Assembly (NCBI RefSeq): GCF_000145035.1
Contig: NC_014387.1
Coordinates: forward strand, 340,441 to 404,440
Direction: 5' to 3'
DNA length: 64,000 nt
Source of the DNA: Butyrivibrio proteoclasticus B316
GTDB lineage: Bacteria; Bacillota; Clostridia; Lachnospirales; Lachnospiraceae
The notes under the pieces were generated by a model. That model saw only the letters and a program-made list of their open reading frames with translations. It was not told the DNA's origin and ran no database searches. Both the position numbers and the translations under genes were made by a program. Below, piece after piece: positions 9,329 to 19,266 of the stretch. Every line of letters starts with the position of its first letter. Within the stretch, counting starts at the first letter, position 1.

Positions 9329-12300
9329 ATGAAGAACAGAAAGCGCATACTGGCGTTTATCCTGGCCGGATTTATGTCAGTAACAACAGCGTTTCAGTCC
9401 ACCAGTGCTGTAGTATACGCTACAGAGGGAACTGAAATAGCTGTGGAAGCATCAAGCGCAGCGTCATCCCAGGAGGATGCTGTAGTTGATGAGAGCCTTG
9501 AGGCTTCAGAGGCTGGTTCACTTGCTAGCTCTGAAGGAACTTCCGTTGAAAAAGAAGTTACAGAAAATCCGGAAGTAACAGAAGAAGCTTTAGAGGGAGC
9601 AGAAGAAACAAAAGAAGCAGAAAAGGATGTTGATAAGGCAGCAGATGCTCAGGCAGAGGTTTCTATTTCAACAGTTAAGGAAGTTAAAGAAAAAGCATCC
9701 GGAGAATTCACTGTAAAGGGTGTTATAGTCTATGTAAATGGCAAGAACGCATATTTACAGGATGATACAGGTGCTATTTGCCTCTACGGAATAAGTGAAC
9801 TTGCAGTAGGAAATCTTGTTACCGCAAAGGGAACTTACCAGGACTATAACGGACTTCTGGAGCTGTCAGGTGCGACACTTGTAGAAAATGACACAACAAA
9901 TACCAAGGATTATCCTTTTGTTACATTTGATGGAGATGAGATTGCAACACTTGTAGCAAACCATGATGACTATGAGTGCCAGAGAGTAATACTCAAAAAT
10001 GTAACAGTAGGCTCAAAGGCCGATATCGGTAAATCAAAGGTTACACTTACCAGTGGCTCTTCAAGCGTTCTTGTATTTGACAAGAGCAATATAACCAAGG
10101 CTTTTGGTGATATTGAAGAGGGAACTAAGGTTAACGTTACAGCAGTTGTCAGCGATTATAAGGGACTTCAGGTAGTTCTTTATTCTGATGACAGTCACAA
10201 GATGGTTGAAGTCGTTCCTTCAGAGCCATCAGAGCCAACTGATCCATCAGTAATAGAGATTGACGATTCAGTTACCCTTAACATTGCTTCTTTTGCCGGA
10301 TCAGATGTATCTGCGTTTGACGGTGACCTTGTAGTATATGCTGATGGAACTGTAGCAAATGACGGTGCCAACAAGGATCATGAGATCACAGCTTACATAG
10401 GCGGCAAGCAGGCATCTCCTGTATATACATACAGTTCAAGCGGAACCTCCTACAGCATTATTGGTTCTAAGGGAATGAAGTCAGGTGACTACTACCAGCT
10501 TACTATTTCAGGTAAGGGTTATGGTCTTTACAAACTTGCATTCTCAATGAAGGGATCTAATACAGGAGCCAAGAACTGGACAGTATCTTATAGTACAGAT
10601 GGCGAGAATTACTCAAATATTGGGGATAAGTTTACAGTTTCTGCAAACTGGGCTGAGTATTCATTCTCAGTACCTGCTGTAGTTAAGCATGTAGACAAGT
10701 TATATTTCAGAGTTGGACCTTCAGACAACACATCTATAAAAGGTGCAGAGATAGGAACAGGCGGAGTTAATAGATTAACACCTATATCTGTAACAGGAAG
10801 CCCTGTAGAAGCTCCTGATATTACAGCTCCTGCAGAAGTAGAGCCTGTAGCCGGAGAAATTCCTTATGATACAGCTCTTACAATGACATGTAAGACAGAG
10901 GGAGCAACAATTTACTATTCAGTAAATGGCAGTGACTTTGAGGTATATGATGATGCCAATAAGCCTGTTCTTACACAGGAAATGTTTGTTGCAGCTTCTG
11001 AGCTTGATGTTGTAAAAAAAGCTGTTGTAACAACATATGCTACTTGCGACGGAAGAAAAGACAGCGTTAAGAAAGATTACATTTACACACAGGCACAGGT
11101 TGCCACAGTTAAGGCAAGCCCTAACGGCGGTGCAGTAAGATTAAACAGCGCAGTTACACTTGCAACAGCTACAGAGGGCGCTAAGATCGAGTACTCTTTG
11201 GATAATGGTGAGACATGGACAGAGTATACTGATCCATTTCTTCTTAAAGAGCTTCCTGCTACTGTACTTGCCAAGGCAAACCTTGAAGGCTATGCAGAGA
11301 GCCCTGTAGCAACATTTGAGTTTACACAGAGAATTAATGAAGAATACAATATTTACTTTGGTCAGCTCCATTCACACACCAACTATTCTGATGGTGCAGG
11401 TAGCTGCGACGAAGCATTTAATCATGCTGCAAACGAAGTAGATAACCTCGATTTCCTTGCAGTAACAGACCACTCTAACTCTTTTGACAATGATACTTCC
11501 GCAACCATCACAGATGGTTCAGCATCTTCTGAGTGGAAAGAGGGACATGAGCTTGCTGATAAGTACACATCAGATGATTTCGTAGGTCTTTATGGCTATG
11601 AGATGACTTGGTCAGGTGGAGCACCAGGACACATGAACACCTTTAACACAGGCGGATTCATGAGCCGTAACATGACAGGCTATGAGAGTAAGTCCAGAAC
11701 TGCTCTTCAGAACTATTATGCTCAGCTTGTTAACACACCTGAATCAATCAGTATGTTCAACCATCCTGGAACTACTTTCGGTGATTTCTATGACTTTGCT
11801 TATTACAGCAAGGCTAATGACCAGCAGATAACACTTATCGAAGTTGGTAACGGTGAAGGTGCAATCGGCAGTGCAGGTTACTTCCCTTCATATGAGTATT
11901 ACACAAGAGCACTTGATAAGGGCTGGCATATCGCTCCTGCTAACAACCAGGATAACCATAAGGGAAGATGGGGAGATGCAAACACAGGCAGAACAGTAAT
12001 CCTTGCAGATTCTCTTACACGTGAGAATATTTATGACGCTATCCGCAATATGCGTGTATATGCGACAGAAGATAACGACCTTCATATCTACTACACATTA
12101 AATGGTATGGAGATGGGTACTATTCTTGATGAGCAGCCTTCTGAGGTTAACATCAAGGTTAAGACATCTGATGCTACTGACTCAGGAAGGATGAATGTAG
12201 AAGTAATTGCAAACGGAGGTGTTACTGTTGCTTCCAAGACAGTAGATGAAGCTGCTGCTGAGACAACATTTACACTTGAGCCTAATTTCAACTACTACTA

Positions 12301-14737
12301 CATTAGAGTAACTCAGGCTGATGGCAATATTGCTGTTACAGCTCCTGTATGGCTTTCAGATGTTGAGGCTGTAGGAATCAGCTCTCTTTCAACAGATACT
12401 GCACTTCCTGTAGCCGGAGAAGCTCTTAATATCAAGGCTGCTCTTTACAATAATGAAGCAAGTGATTTTGATATCACATCTATCACTTACACAGTTTCAG
12501 GCGAAATTGTACATGTTACAGAGCTTACAGATGAGAACAATAAGATCAAATCTCAGGGCGAACTTGTAGATAGCTTTGAACTTGTTCAAAACGACGAAGG
12601 AATGAAGCAGATTGCAGTTACAATGACAGGATACCTTAATGGTGTTTCCAAGACTTATACTGCTACATTGGATCTTGTATTTATCTCACCTGAAATGGTT
12701 ACTCATGTTGTTGTAGATGGCTCACATCTGAACGACTATGTTAACGGTTACTATAGCGGTAACGTTGGAAACTTTGCTGATATCGCTGCAGGCGACAATG
12801 TTAAGGTTGATGTTGTTACCGGCGAGATCACAGCTCAGACACTTGCAGATGCATCTGTATTTGTTGTTTCCGCTCCAAATAAGAACACCAAGTATGGTGA
12901 AGTTAAGCATTTTGAAGACTCATTTATCGAACTGGTAAAAGAGTATGTTGCAAGAGGTGGAAACCTTATAGTATGCGGTCTTGCAGATTATCAGGACACC
13001 AAGGACGGACAGTCATCCACAGAGATCAACAAGCTCCTTGCTGCAATAGGTGCTACTACAAGGATCAACTCTGATGAGATAGTAGATAATGACAAAAATG
13101 GTGGTCAGGAGTACAGATTGTACTTCAGCAACTTTAACAGAGACTGCTATCTTACAGAAGGCGTTACAAGTACCCAGACATACAGCGCTTACAGCGGATG
13201 TTCAGTAAGACTTGATCCTGCTGCTGTAGCTGCAGGTACTGCAGAGGCCGTTGTTTATGGACATGAAACAACCTACACCAAGGATTGCAAGCAGTTTGAT
13301 GAGCATTATGTTGAAGTTCCTAAGGGAAGTGTTGTGGCTGCTGCAAGAGAGACACTTTCAAGCGGATCAGATGTACTGGTAACAGGTACTGTATTCCTTT
13401 CAAACTTCGAAGTTAAGTCAGAGCTTGATTACGGCGGACAGGAATTCTACGCTAACAGAAATATTCTTTTGAATTATCTTGCTCAGAATAAAAAGGAAAT
13501 AAAGGTTAGCACAATTGCTGAGATGAGACAGGGTAATCCTGGAGACATCTTCACTGTAGAAGGTTATGTAACAGCAGGTACTGCAGTTGAAGGAAACAAG
13601 TTCTTTGATACCATCTATGTACAGGATGACACAGCAGGAACAACTGTATTCCCTGTTGCGGACACAGGAATTGAAGTTGGTACTAAGGTAAGACTTACAG
13701 GATTTGTTGATGGCTATCAGGGCGATCTCGAAATTCAGATTTACAATTATAAGATCCTTGATGGTGAAAAGAAGGTCATTGAACCTGCCAAGGTTACTAC
13801 TAAAGAGGCTGCTGATTACAACGCTCTTGGCGGCTCGCTTCTCAAGGTAGAAGGAAAAGTAACAAAAGTTGTTACTAACTCTTCAGGTGTTGATTACTTC
13901 TATGTTGTTGACGAGTCTGGCGTAGAGGCAAGAGTGTTCATTGATGGTTATATCCTTGCTTCTGACGGAAATGATACAGTTAGCGAAGATGTTAAGGTTG
14001 GAAACACAATAAGCGCTGTTGGACTTTCATACTATAATCCGGACGGAGCATGTCTTAGAGTTCGTGACAGAGCAGAGATTGAACTTGTTAAGACTTCGGA
14101 TGAACCAGAAGCTAAGCTTGTTAAGAAGTATGGCAAGTACTATTACATGACTGAAGATGGTGAGAAACTCACAGGATTCCATGCAGTAGACGGAGTGCTC
14201 AGATTCTTTAATGAGAGCACCGGAGTAATGGCAGTTAACAAGTGGATTACTGTTGATGGTAAGAAGTACAGAGCTGTTGAAGATGGAAGAATCGCAGCTA
14301 ATGAGATCATCAGAGAATATGGCTCAGATTACTATCTTGGCGAAGATGGAGTGCTTGTAACAGGAATTATTGAATACAATGGCAATAAGTACTGTGCAAG
14401 GTCAAATGGCAAGATTGCAAAGAGTGGACTTCTTGAGATTGACGGAGAATACTACATTCCAAATTCAGATGGAACACTAAAGCATGACGTCAAGACAGAC
14501 ATATACTTCTCAGAGTACATTTTAGGTTCTGACTGCAAGGCAGTTAAGGGCTTTACAACCTATGATGGACAGAGATATTATTGCAAGTCCAACGGCAGAG
14601 TAGCCAAGGATTATATGTTCACAGTTGACGGATATACATATTATGCCAAGAAGGACGGCACACTTGCAGTATCAGAGACAATCACAAGATACTTCAAGAA
14701 GTATACCTTTGATGAGAATGGCCATTTGGTTAAGTGA
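9329..14737 (+). CDS. Large secreted PHP-domain (CehA/McbA-type) metallohydrolase with OB folds and cell-wall-binding repeats
   Basis: 1802 residues after a good AAAGGTGGG site. Order: signal peptide (1-32); acidic Ser/Glu-rich linker to about 115; OB-fold domain (about 118-205); a beta-sandwich (about 310-490); two chitobiase-like Ig repeats (about 495-665); a PHP metal-hydrolase domain from about 672 with QLHSHTNYSDG and AVTDHSN, and later histidines in MFNHPGT and NNQDNH; Ig-like domain; a class I amidotransferase-like Rossmann region (about 1120-1380); two more OB folds; and from about 1595 a series of aromatic repeats such as YGKYYYMTEDG and YGSDYYLGEDG, like choline- or glucan-binding repeats. 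It should be exported and held on the wall. PHP enzymes cleave phosphoesters with a metal cluster; an extracellular nucleotide, nucleic acid or teichoic-acid substrate is inference. Confidence 0.85.
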   Translation: MKNRKRILAFILAGFMSVTTAFQSTSAVVYATEGTEIAVEASSAASSQEDAVVDESLEASEAGSLASSEGTSVEKEVTENPEVTEEALEGAEETKEAEKDVDKAADAQAEVSISTVKEVKEKASGEFTVKGVIVYVNGKNAYLQDDTGAICLYGISELAVGNLVTAKGTYQDYNGLLELSGATLVENDTTNTKDYPFVTFDGDEIATLVANHDDYECQRVILKNVTVGSKADIGKSKVTLTSGSSSVLVFDKSNITKAFGDIEEGTKVNVTAVVSDYKGLQVVLYSDDSHKMVEVVPSEPSEPTDPSVIEIDDSVTLNIASFAGSDVSAFDGDLVVYADGTVANDGANKDHEITAYIGGKQASPVYTYSSSGTSYSIIGSKGMKSGDYYQLTISGKGYGLYKLAFSMKGSNTGAKNWTVSYSTDGENYSNIGDKFTVSANWAEYSFSVPAVVKHVDKLYFRVGPSDNTSIKGAEIGTGGVNRLTPISVTGSPVEAPDITAPAEVEPVAGEIPYDTALTMTCKTEGATIYYSVNGSDFEVYDDANKPVLTQEMFVAASELDVVKKAVVTTYATCDGRKDSVKKDYIYTQAQVATVKASPNGGAVRLNSAVTLATATEGAKIEYSLDNGETWTEYTDPFLLKELPATVLAKANLEGYAESPVATFEFTQRINEEYNIYFGQLHSHTNYSDGAGSCDEAFNHAANEVDNLDFLAVTDHSNSFDNDTSATITDGSASSEWKEGHELADKYTSDDFVGLYGYEMTWSGGAPGHMNTFNTGGFMSRNMTGYESKSRTALQNYYAQLVNTPESISMFNHPGTTFGDFYDFAYYSKANDQQITLIEVGNGEGAIGSAGYFPSYEYYTRALDKGWHIAPANNQDNHKGRWGDANTGRTVILADSLTRENIYDAIRNMRVYATEDNDLHIYYTLNGMEMGTILDEQPSEVNIKVKTSDATDSGRMNVEVIANGGVTVASKTVDEAAAETTFTLEPNFNYYYIRVTQADGNIAVTAPVWLSDVEAVGISSLSTDTALPVAGEALNIKAALYNNEASDFDITSITYTVSGEIVHVTELTDENNKIKSQGELVDSFELVQNDEGMKQIAVTMTGYLNGVSKTYTATLDLVFISPEMVTHVVVDGSHLNDYVNGYYSGNVGNFADIAAGDNVKVDVVTGEITAQTLADASVFVVSAPNKNTKYGEVKHFEDSFIELVKEYVARGGNLIVCGLADYQDTKDGQSSTEINKLLAAIGATTRINSDEIVDNDKNGGQEYRLYFSNFNRDCYLTEGVTSTQTYSAYSGCSVRLDPAAVAAGTAEAVVYGHETTYTKDCKQFDEHYVEVPKGSVVAAARETLSSGSDVLVTGTVFLSNFEVKSELDYGGQEFYANRNILLNYLAQNKKEIKVSTIAEMRQGNPGDIFTVEGYVTAGTAVEGNKFFDTIYVQDDTAGTTVFPVADTGIEVGTKVRLTGFVDGYQGDLEIQIYNYKILDGEKKVIEPAKVTTKEAADYNALGGSLLKVEGKVTKVVTNSSGVDYFYVVDESGVEARVFIDGYILASDGNDTVSEDVKVGNTISAVGLSYYNPDGACLRVRDRAEIELVKTSDEPEAKLVKKYGKYYYMTEDGEKLTGFHAVDGVLRFFNESTGVMAVNKWITVDGKKYRAVEDGRIAANEIIREYGSDYYLGEDGVLVTGIIEYNGNKYCARSNGKIAKSGLLEIDGEYYIPNSDGTLKHDVKTDIYFSEYILGSDCKAVKGFTTYDGQRYYCKSNGRVAKDYMFTVDGYTYYAKKDGTLAVSETITRYFKKYTFDENGHLVK

Positions 14738-14771
14738 TCATCAGAACTAGTTAAATAATGTGTTTTATTTC

Positions 14772-14806
14772 AAACTCCGTGATAGAGATTTCTATCACGG
14801 AGTTTT
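14772..14806 (+). terminator. Rho-independent terminator after the PHP-domain gene
   Basis: A near-perfect stem pairs ACTCCGTGATAGA with TCTATCACGGAGT around a four-base loop, then TTTT. It is 34 bases after the stop and just upstream of the gdpP promoter. Confidence 0.9.
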
Positions 14807-14807
14807 G

Positions 14808-14816
14808 TGCTATACT
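14808..14816 (+). promoter_or_regulatory. Extended -10 promoter for the gdpP-rplI-dnaB operon
   Basis: TGC followed by TATACT fits an extended -10 element directly after the preceding terminator and about 50 bases before the gdpP ATG. No convincing -35 is present, since that position lies inside the terminator stem. Confidence 0.5.
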
Positions 14817-14865
14817 ATAGTAAGTGAAAACATGTCCAAATTTTTGGGGAAGAGGACTTAGAATA

Positions 14866-16917
14866 ATGTCTAACAAGAACAGAGTTAAGCTAAAGGGGAA
14901 ATTAAGGACATATCTGCGTGTCTTTTCATATCTTGGAATATTGCTATTTCTTATAAATATAGCAGTGTTTACCGTCGACTTTACAGCCGGCCTTATTTTA
15001 TTGGCATTCACCGGTCTGTATTTCGTTGTGGTTCTTTATATTAATTTCTATAATAGGCCGCTCATTATGAATGAGCTTGTGAGCTTTGCTACTGAGTATG
15101 GTCAGATCCAGAAAAAGCTCTTAAGAGAGCTTGATCTTGCACATGCTGTACTTGATGATACAGGTAAGGTCGTATGGACCAACCAGGCATTTGAGCGAAT
15201 TGTTCATTTGGAGCGAGGCTATAGAAAATCTATAACAACTCTTTTCCCAAGTATTACACCGGACAAGTTCCCTGAAGGATACGAGGAGCTATCCTACGAA
15301 ATTGAATATGAGAACAGCAATTATACAATGAAGATCAAGAGAATTTCTCTTCATGAGATGGCTGTTAACAGCGATATTATTGATGCTCAGGAGTATGAAG
15401 GCAGCCTTATTGCGATATATCTTTTTGATGAGACAGCGCTCAGACTGGCTATAGAAGAAGTTGACAATCAGTCCCTGGCAGCCGGCCTTATTTATCTTGA
15501 TAACTACGAAGAGGCCCTTGATAGTGTAGAAGAGGTCAGAAGATCTCTTTTGACAGCGCTTATCGATAGAAAAATAAATAAATATATTGCTTCCTGCAAT
15601 GGTATTGCCAAGAAAATAGAGAAGGACAAGTACTTTGTCGTAATGCCCAAGAAGTCATGCGAGATGTTAAGAGATCAGAAATTTGACCTTCTTGAGGATG
15701 TTAAGACAGTTAATATTGGTAATGAGATGGCTGTGACTCTCAGTATTGGAATCGGACTTGACGGACTGTCTTATGCGCAGAATTATGAATTTGCCAGAAA
15801 TGCCATAGACCTCGCTCTTGGTCGAGGTGGAGATCAGGCGGTTGTTAAGAGCAATGACAATATTTCTTATTATGGCGGTAAGAGCCAGCAGATTGAGAAG
15901 AGCACCAGAGTTAAGGCGAGAGTTAAGGCTCATGCTCTTAGAGAAATTATTTCCGGCAAGGATACAGTTATTGTAATGGGACACAGGATTGGTGATGTAG
16001 ACAGCTTCGGATCATCAGTCGGTATTTACAGAATTGCCAAGACACTAGATAGAAAGTGTCATATTGTTTTAAATGATGTAACTACTTCAATGCAGCCACT
16101 TGTTGACCTGTTCAAGAATAATCCTGATTATGAAGAGGATATGATCATATCCAATCAGCAGGCTATCGACATGGCTGGCAGCAACACAGTTCTGGTAGTA
16201 GTCGATGTTAATAAGCCCAGTATTACAGAGTGCCCTGAGCTTCTCAGATTTTGTAAGACTATAGTTGTGCTCGATCATCACAGAGCTGGCACGGAAGTTA
16301 TAGAGAACGCTACTCTGTCATATGTTGAGCCTTATGCTTCATCTGCCTGTGAGATGGTTTCAGAGATTCTTCAGTACATTGGTGAAAACGTCAAGATCAA
16401 GAATGAAGAGGCGGACAGCCTGTATTCAGGAATGATCGTTGATACCAATAACTTTATGAATAAGACAGGCGTGCGTACTTTTGAGGCAGCAGCGTTCCTT
16501 AGGAGAAATGGTGCAGATGTCACACGTGTTCGTAAGCTCTTTAGAGAGGATGCTCTTGAGTACAAGGCCAAGGCTGATGTTGTAAGTCAGGCTCAGGTAT
16601 ATAAAGGCAAATTTGCTATTTCCGTACTCAAGAACGATGAGATTCAGAGCCCGACGATCATTGGCGCTCAGGCTGCCAATGAGCTACTCAATATTAAGGG
16701 CGTAAGAGCAAGCTTTATTTGTACTGAGTACCAGAATCAGGTTTATGTAAGTGCCAGATCAATCGACGAAGTTAATGTTCAGGTCATCATGGAGAAGCTT
16801 GGTGGCGGCGGACATATGAGTTCAGCCGGTTGTCAGATAGAAAATGTGAATGCTGAACAGGCTATAGAGATAGTCAAGCAGACACTGGATAAAATGATGG
16901 AAGAAGGAGAATTATAA
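14866..16917 (+). CDS. gdpP: Cyclic-di-AMP phosphodiesterase GdpP (YybT)
   Basis: 683 residues from the ATG at 14866, chosen over an upstream in-frame GTG because GAAGAGG sits about ten bases before it. Two N-terminal membrane helices (about 15-60) are followed by a PAS-like region, a degenerate GGDEF region (about 180-330) and the DHH phosphoesterase catalytic part: GHRIGDVDSFGSS (about 372), VVDVN, VLDHHRAG (about 468) and the DHHA1 GGGGHMSSAG (about 645). The family hydrolyses c-di-AMP and so affects wall stress and potassium homeostasis. It is first in the conserved gdpP-rplI-dnaB order of Firmicutes. Confidence 0.96.
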   Translation: MSNKNRVKLKGKLRTYLRVFSYLGILLFLINIAVFTVDFTAGLILLAFTGLYFVVVLYINFYNRPLIMNELVSFATEYGQIQKKLLRELDLAHAVLDDTGKVVWTNQAFERIVHLERGYRKSITTLFPSITPDKFPEGYEELSYEIEYENSNYTMKIKRISLHEMAVNSDIIDAQEYEGSLIAIYLFDETALRLAIEEVDNQSLAAGLIYLDNYEEALDSVEEVRRSLLTALIDRKINKYIASCNGIAKKIEKDKYFVVMPKKSCEMLRDQKFDLLEDVKTVNIGNEMAVTLSIGIGLDGLSYAQNYEFARNAIDLALGRGGDQAVVKSNDNISYYGGKSQQIEKSTRVKARVKAHALREIISGKDTVIVMGHRIGDVDSFGSSVGIYRIAKTLDRKCHIVLNDVTTSMQPLVDLFKNNPDYEEDMIISNQQAIDMAGSNTVLVVVDVNKPSITECPELLRFCKTIVVLDHHRAGTEVIENATLSYVEPYASSACEMVSEILQYIGENVKIKNEEADSLYSGMIVDTNNFMNKTGVRTFEAAAFLRRNGADVTRVRKLFREDALEYKAKADVVSQAQVYKGKFAISVLKNDEIQSPTIIGAQAANELLNIKGVRASFICTEYQNQVYVSARSIDEVNVQVIMEKLGGGGHMSSAGCQIENVNAEQAIEIVKQTLDKMMEEGEL

Positions 16918-16920
16918 TAA

Positions 16921-17367
16921 ATGCAGGTAATTTTGTTAGAAGATGTTAAGACACTTGGCAAAAAAGGAGAAATCGTCAAGGTAAGTGACGGCTATGCCAA
17001 GAACTTTGTAATTCCCAAGAAGTTGGGCGTAGAGGCAACACAGAAGGCACTCAATGAGCTTAAGAATCAGCAGAAGAGAGATTCTATCATTGCTCAGCAG
17101 CAGCTCGATGAAGCTAAGGCTTATGGTGAGAAGATCAGTAAGGAGACAATCCAGCTTACTATGAAGGCCGGAGAGGGCGGAAGAGTTTTTGGCTCAGTAT
17201 CCACCAAGGAAATCGTTACAGCTGCCAAGCAGCAGTTTGGCTTTGATATCGACAAGAAGAAGCTTCAGATGCCTGAACCAATCAAGTCATTTGGAACTTA
17301 TGAGATACCTGTTAAGCTTCATCCTCAGGTAACCTCTACAATTAAGGTTTGTGTAAAGGAACAGTAA
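16921..17367 (+). CDS. rplI: 50S ribosomal protein L9
   Basis: 148 residues, normal for L9. The N-terminal domain reads [19 protein letters not shown] followed by [13 protein letters not shown], the family signature that binds 23S rRNA; a long helix and the C-terminal domain with [13 protein letters not shown] follow. It starts three bases after gdpP, with GAAGGAG inside the gdpP end, and is followed one base later by dnaB. Confidence 0.98.
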   Translation: MQVILLEDVKTLGKKGEIVKVSDGYAKNFVIPKKLGVEATQKALNELKNQQKRDSIIAQQQLDEAKAYGEKISKETIQLTMKAGEGGRVFGSVSTKEIVTAAKQQFGFDIDKKKLQMPEPIKSFGTYEIPVKLHPQVTSTIKVCVKEQ

Positions 17368-17368
17368 T

Positions 17369-18712
17369 ATGGCAGAAGAGACGCTGTTAAAAAGGGTTGC
17401 GCCTAACAGCCTTGAAGCGGAGCAGTCAGTAGTTGGAGCTATGCTCATGGATAAAGATGCCATCGAGATTGCTGCAGAGATAGTAACTGCCGATGACTTC
17501 TACAACAGGCAGCTTGGTGTGCTCTTTGAGACAATGGTTGAACTTAATAGAGAAGGCAGCGCAGTCGATATAGTTACACTTCAGAACAGACTTCGTGAAA
17601 AGAATGTTCCACCGAATGTTAGTAGTGTTGAGTTTATCGGTGATCTGATAAATGCAGTTCCAACATCAGCTAATGTCAAGTATTATGCCAAGATAGTAGC
17701 AGATAAATCTACTCTCAGAAAACTTATACATGTAAGTGAAGAGACAATCAATGCCTGCTACAATGACGCAGATGATATGGAAGGCGTTTTGAATGACGCT
17801 GAGAAGAAGGTATTCCAGATAACGCAGAAGCGTAATACGGGTGACTTTGTATCAATTGATCAGGTCGTTATGAATGCCCTTAACAGAATTGAGATTGCAA
17901 GTAAGATGAAAGGCAATGTTACAGGCCATTCAACAGGATTTACAGATCTGGATTATAATACAGCCGGATTCCAGCCTTCGGACCTTATTCTGATCGCGGC
18001 AAGACCTGCTATGGGTAAGACGGCATTCGTACTGAACATAGCTGAACATATGGCTTTCCATGATAATAAATGCGTAGCAATGTTCTCACTGGAAATGTCC
18101 AAGGAGCAGTTTGTTAACCGTCTCCTTTCTATGGAATCACATGTTGATTCTCAGCACATCAGAACAGGTAATATGTCGGATATGGACTGGGAGAAACTCA
18201 TTGAGAGTGCTGATGTTGTAGGCTCGTCCAAGCTTATAATCGATGATACTCCGAGTATTTCTATCCAGGAGCTCAGATCCAAGTGCCGTAAATATAAGAT
18301 GGAGTTTGATCTTCAGGTTATTATGATCGACTATTTACAGCTTATGTCAGGCGGTACGGGAAGAGCGTCGGAATCAAGACAGCAGGAGATTTCTGAGATT
18401 TCAAGATCATTAAAGGCTCTTGCCAGAGAGCTCAATGTCCCTGTCATAGCGCTTTCTCAGCTGTCACGAGCAGTTGAACAGAGACCTGATCACAGACCTA
18501 TGTTGTCTGACCTTCGAGAATCCGGAGCTATCGAGCAGGACGCAGATATGGTTATGTTCCTGTATAGAGATGATTATTATAATAAGGATACTGAGAAAAA
18601 GGGAATTGCGGAAGTTATTATAGCCAAGCAAAGACATGGCCCTATCGGAACGGTAGAGCTCATCTGGCTTCCACAGTATACTAAATTTGCTAATCTTGAG
18701 AAGGGTCACTAA
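17369..18712 (+). CDS. dnaB: Replicative DNA helicase DnaB (DnaC in Bacillus)
   Basis: 447 residues. The N-terminal helical domain (about 5-110) starts PNSLEAEQSVVGAML. The RecA-type ATPase has Walker A ARPAMGKTAF (about 211-220), Walker B VIMIDYLQLM, and the SLKALARELNVPVIALSQLSR and DLRESGAIEQDAD motifs of DnaB. It unwinds DNA at the fork as a hexamer. The loader DnaC/DnaI and a DnaD-like protein are encoded about 24 kb away on the other strand of this window. Confidence 0.98.
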   Translation: MAEETLLKRVAPNSLEAEQSVVGAMLMDKDAIEIAAEIVTADDFYNRQLGVLFETMVELNREGSAVDIVTLQNRLREKNVPPNVSSVEFIGDLINAVPTSANVKYYAKIVADKSTLRKLIHVSEETINACYNDADDMEGVLNDAEKKVFQITQKRNTGDFVSIDQVVMNALNRIEIASKMKGNVTGHSTGFTDLDYNTAGFQPSDLILIAARPAMGKTAFVLNIAEHMAFHDNKCVAMFSLEMSKEQFVNRLLSMESHVDSQHIRTGNMSDMDWEKLIESADVVGSSKLIIDDTPSISIQELRSKCRKYKMEFDLQVIMIDYLQLMSGGTGRASESRQQEISEISRSLKALARELNVPVIALSQLSRAVEQRPDHRPMLSDLRESGAIEQDADMVMFLYRDDYYNKDTEKKGIAEVIIAKQRHGPIGTVELIWLPQYTKFANLEKGH

Positions 18713-18748
18713 TGAGCGAAAATAAGAGTATGCGAGCCCTTCGCACTC

Positions 18749-18767
18749 GGAAATGCAGAGCATTTCC
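18749..18767. repeat. Short perfect inverted repeat downstream of dnaB
   Basis: GGAAATGC and GCATTTCC are perfectly paired around AGA. There is no T-run, so it is not a terminator by itself. It may be part of the dnaB 3' untranslated region; no function can be assigned. Confidence 0.4.
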
Positions 18768-18799
18768 TCGTTCATTTGGTTGCGTCAAATATCAAATAA

Positions 18800-18842
18800 A
18801 AAAAGAGCAATTCTTCAAGTGAACTTGAGAATTGCTCTTTTA
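18800..18842. terminator. Bidirectional terminator between dnaB and the ferredoxin gene
   Basis: The stem AAAGAGCAATTCT with AGAATTGCTCTTT, extended by CAAGT/ACTTG, has seven A before it and TTTTAT after it, so it can end transcription from both convergent genes. Confidence 0.9.
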
Positions 18843-18859
18843 TCATTTTCTGCTTGGAC

Positions 18860-19030
18860 TCAACCCTGAGAGATTGCTGATACAGGGCACTGAGCTGCAC
18901 ATGAACCGCAGTCGATACATGTATTTGCATCGATAACGTACTGTGTATCTCCCTGAGAAATTGCTGATACAGGGCACTGAGCAGCGCATGAACCGCAGCT
19001 GATGCAACCATCACTAATAACGTATGCCAT
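18860..19030 (-). CDS. 2[4Fe-4S] clostridial-type ferredoxin
   Basis: 56 residues starting MAYVISDGCISCGSC. Two CxxCxxCxxxCP clusters are complete: CISCGSCAAQCP (9-20) and CIDCGSCAAQCP (38-49). Each ligates one [4Fe-4S] centre, the classic small electron carrier of anaerobes. AAGGAG precedes the ATG by seven bases. It diverges from the PFOR gene, its likely electron donor. The two halves are nearly identical even as DNA (18864-18910 against 18951-18997, three differences in 47 bases). Confidence 0.95.
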   Translation of the reverse strand: MAYVISDGCISCGSCAAQCPVSAISQGDTQYVIDANTCIDCGSCAAQCPVSAISQG

Positions 19031-19219
19031 AATAGTCTCCTTCCATTATTTAAATGCCATATTGTGTCAAATTGCAGAACGGTTAGCCATACCGTTCATT
19101 GATACATGATTATGATAATATAACAGAAGTTTTTGCGCAAGACTATTAACGAAAACTTTTATCAGATGAAAAGATTAAATTAAAATAAATTAACTGACAA
19201 TATGGATAAACAAGGGAAA

Positions 19220-19233
19220 TGTAAGCGTTTACA
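19220..19233 (+). promoter_or_regulatory. CcpA catabolite-responsive element (cre), perfect match
   Basis: TGTAAGCGTTTACA fits the cre consensus TGWAANCGNTNWCA at every position. It lies 28 bases upstream of the likely PFOR -35 element, the side from which CcpA activates genes such as ackA in Bacillus. It could also act on the divergent ferredoxin gene. Confidence 0.7.
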
Positions 19234-19252
19234 TAAATTGCCGTCAAACCCT

Positions 19253-19266
19253 TGTAAACATTGACA
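19253..19266 (+). promoter_or_regulatory. Second cre-like site overlapping the PFOR -35
   Basis: TGTAAACATTGACA matches the cre consensus at all but one fixed position (A for the central G). It starts 33 bases after the first site, about three helical turns, and contains the -35 hexamer. Binding here would block RNA polymerase. Confidence 0.4.
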
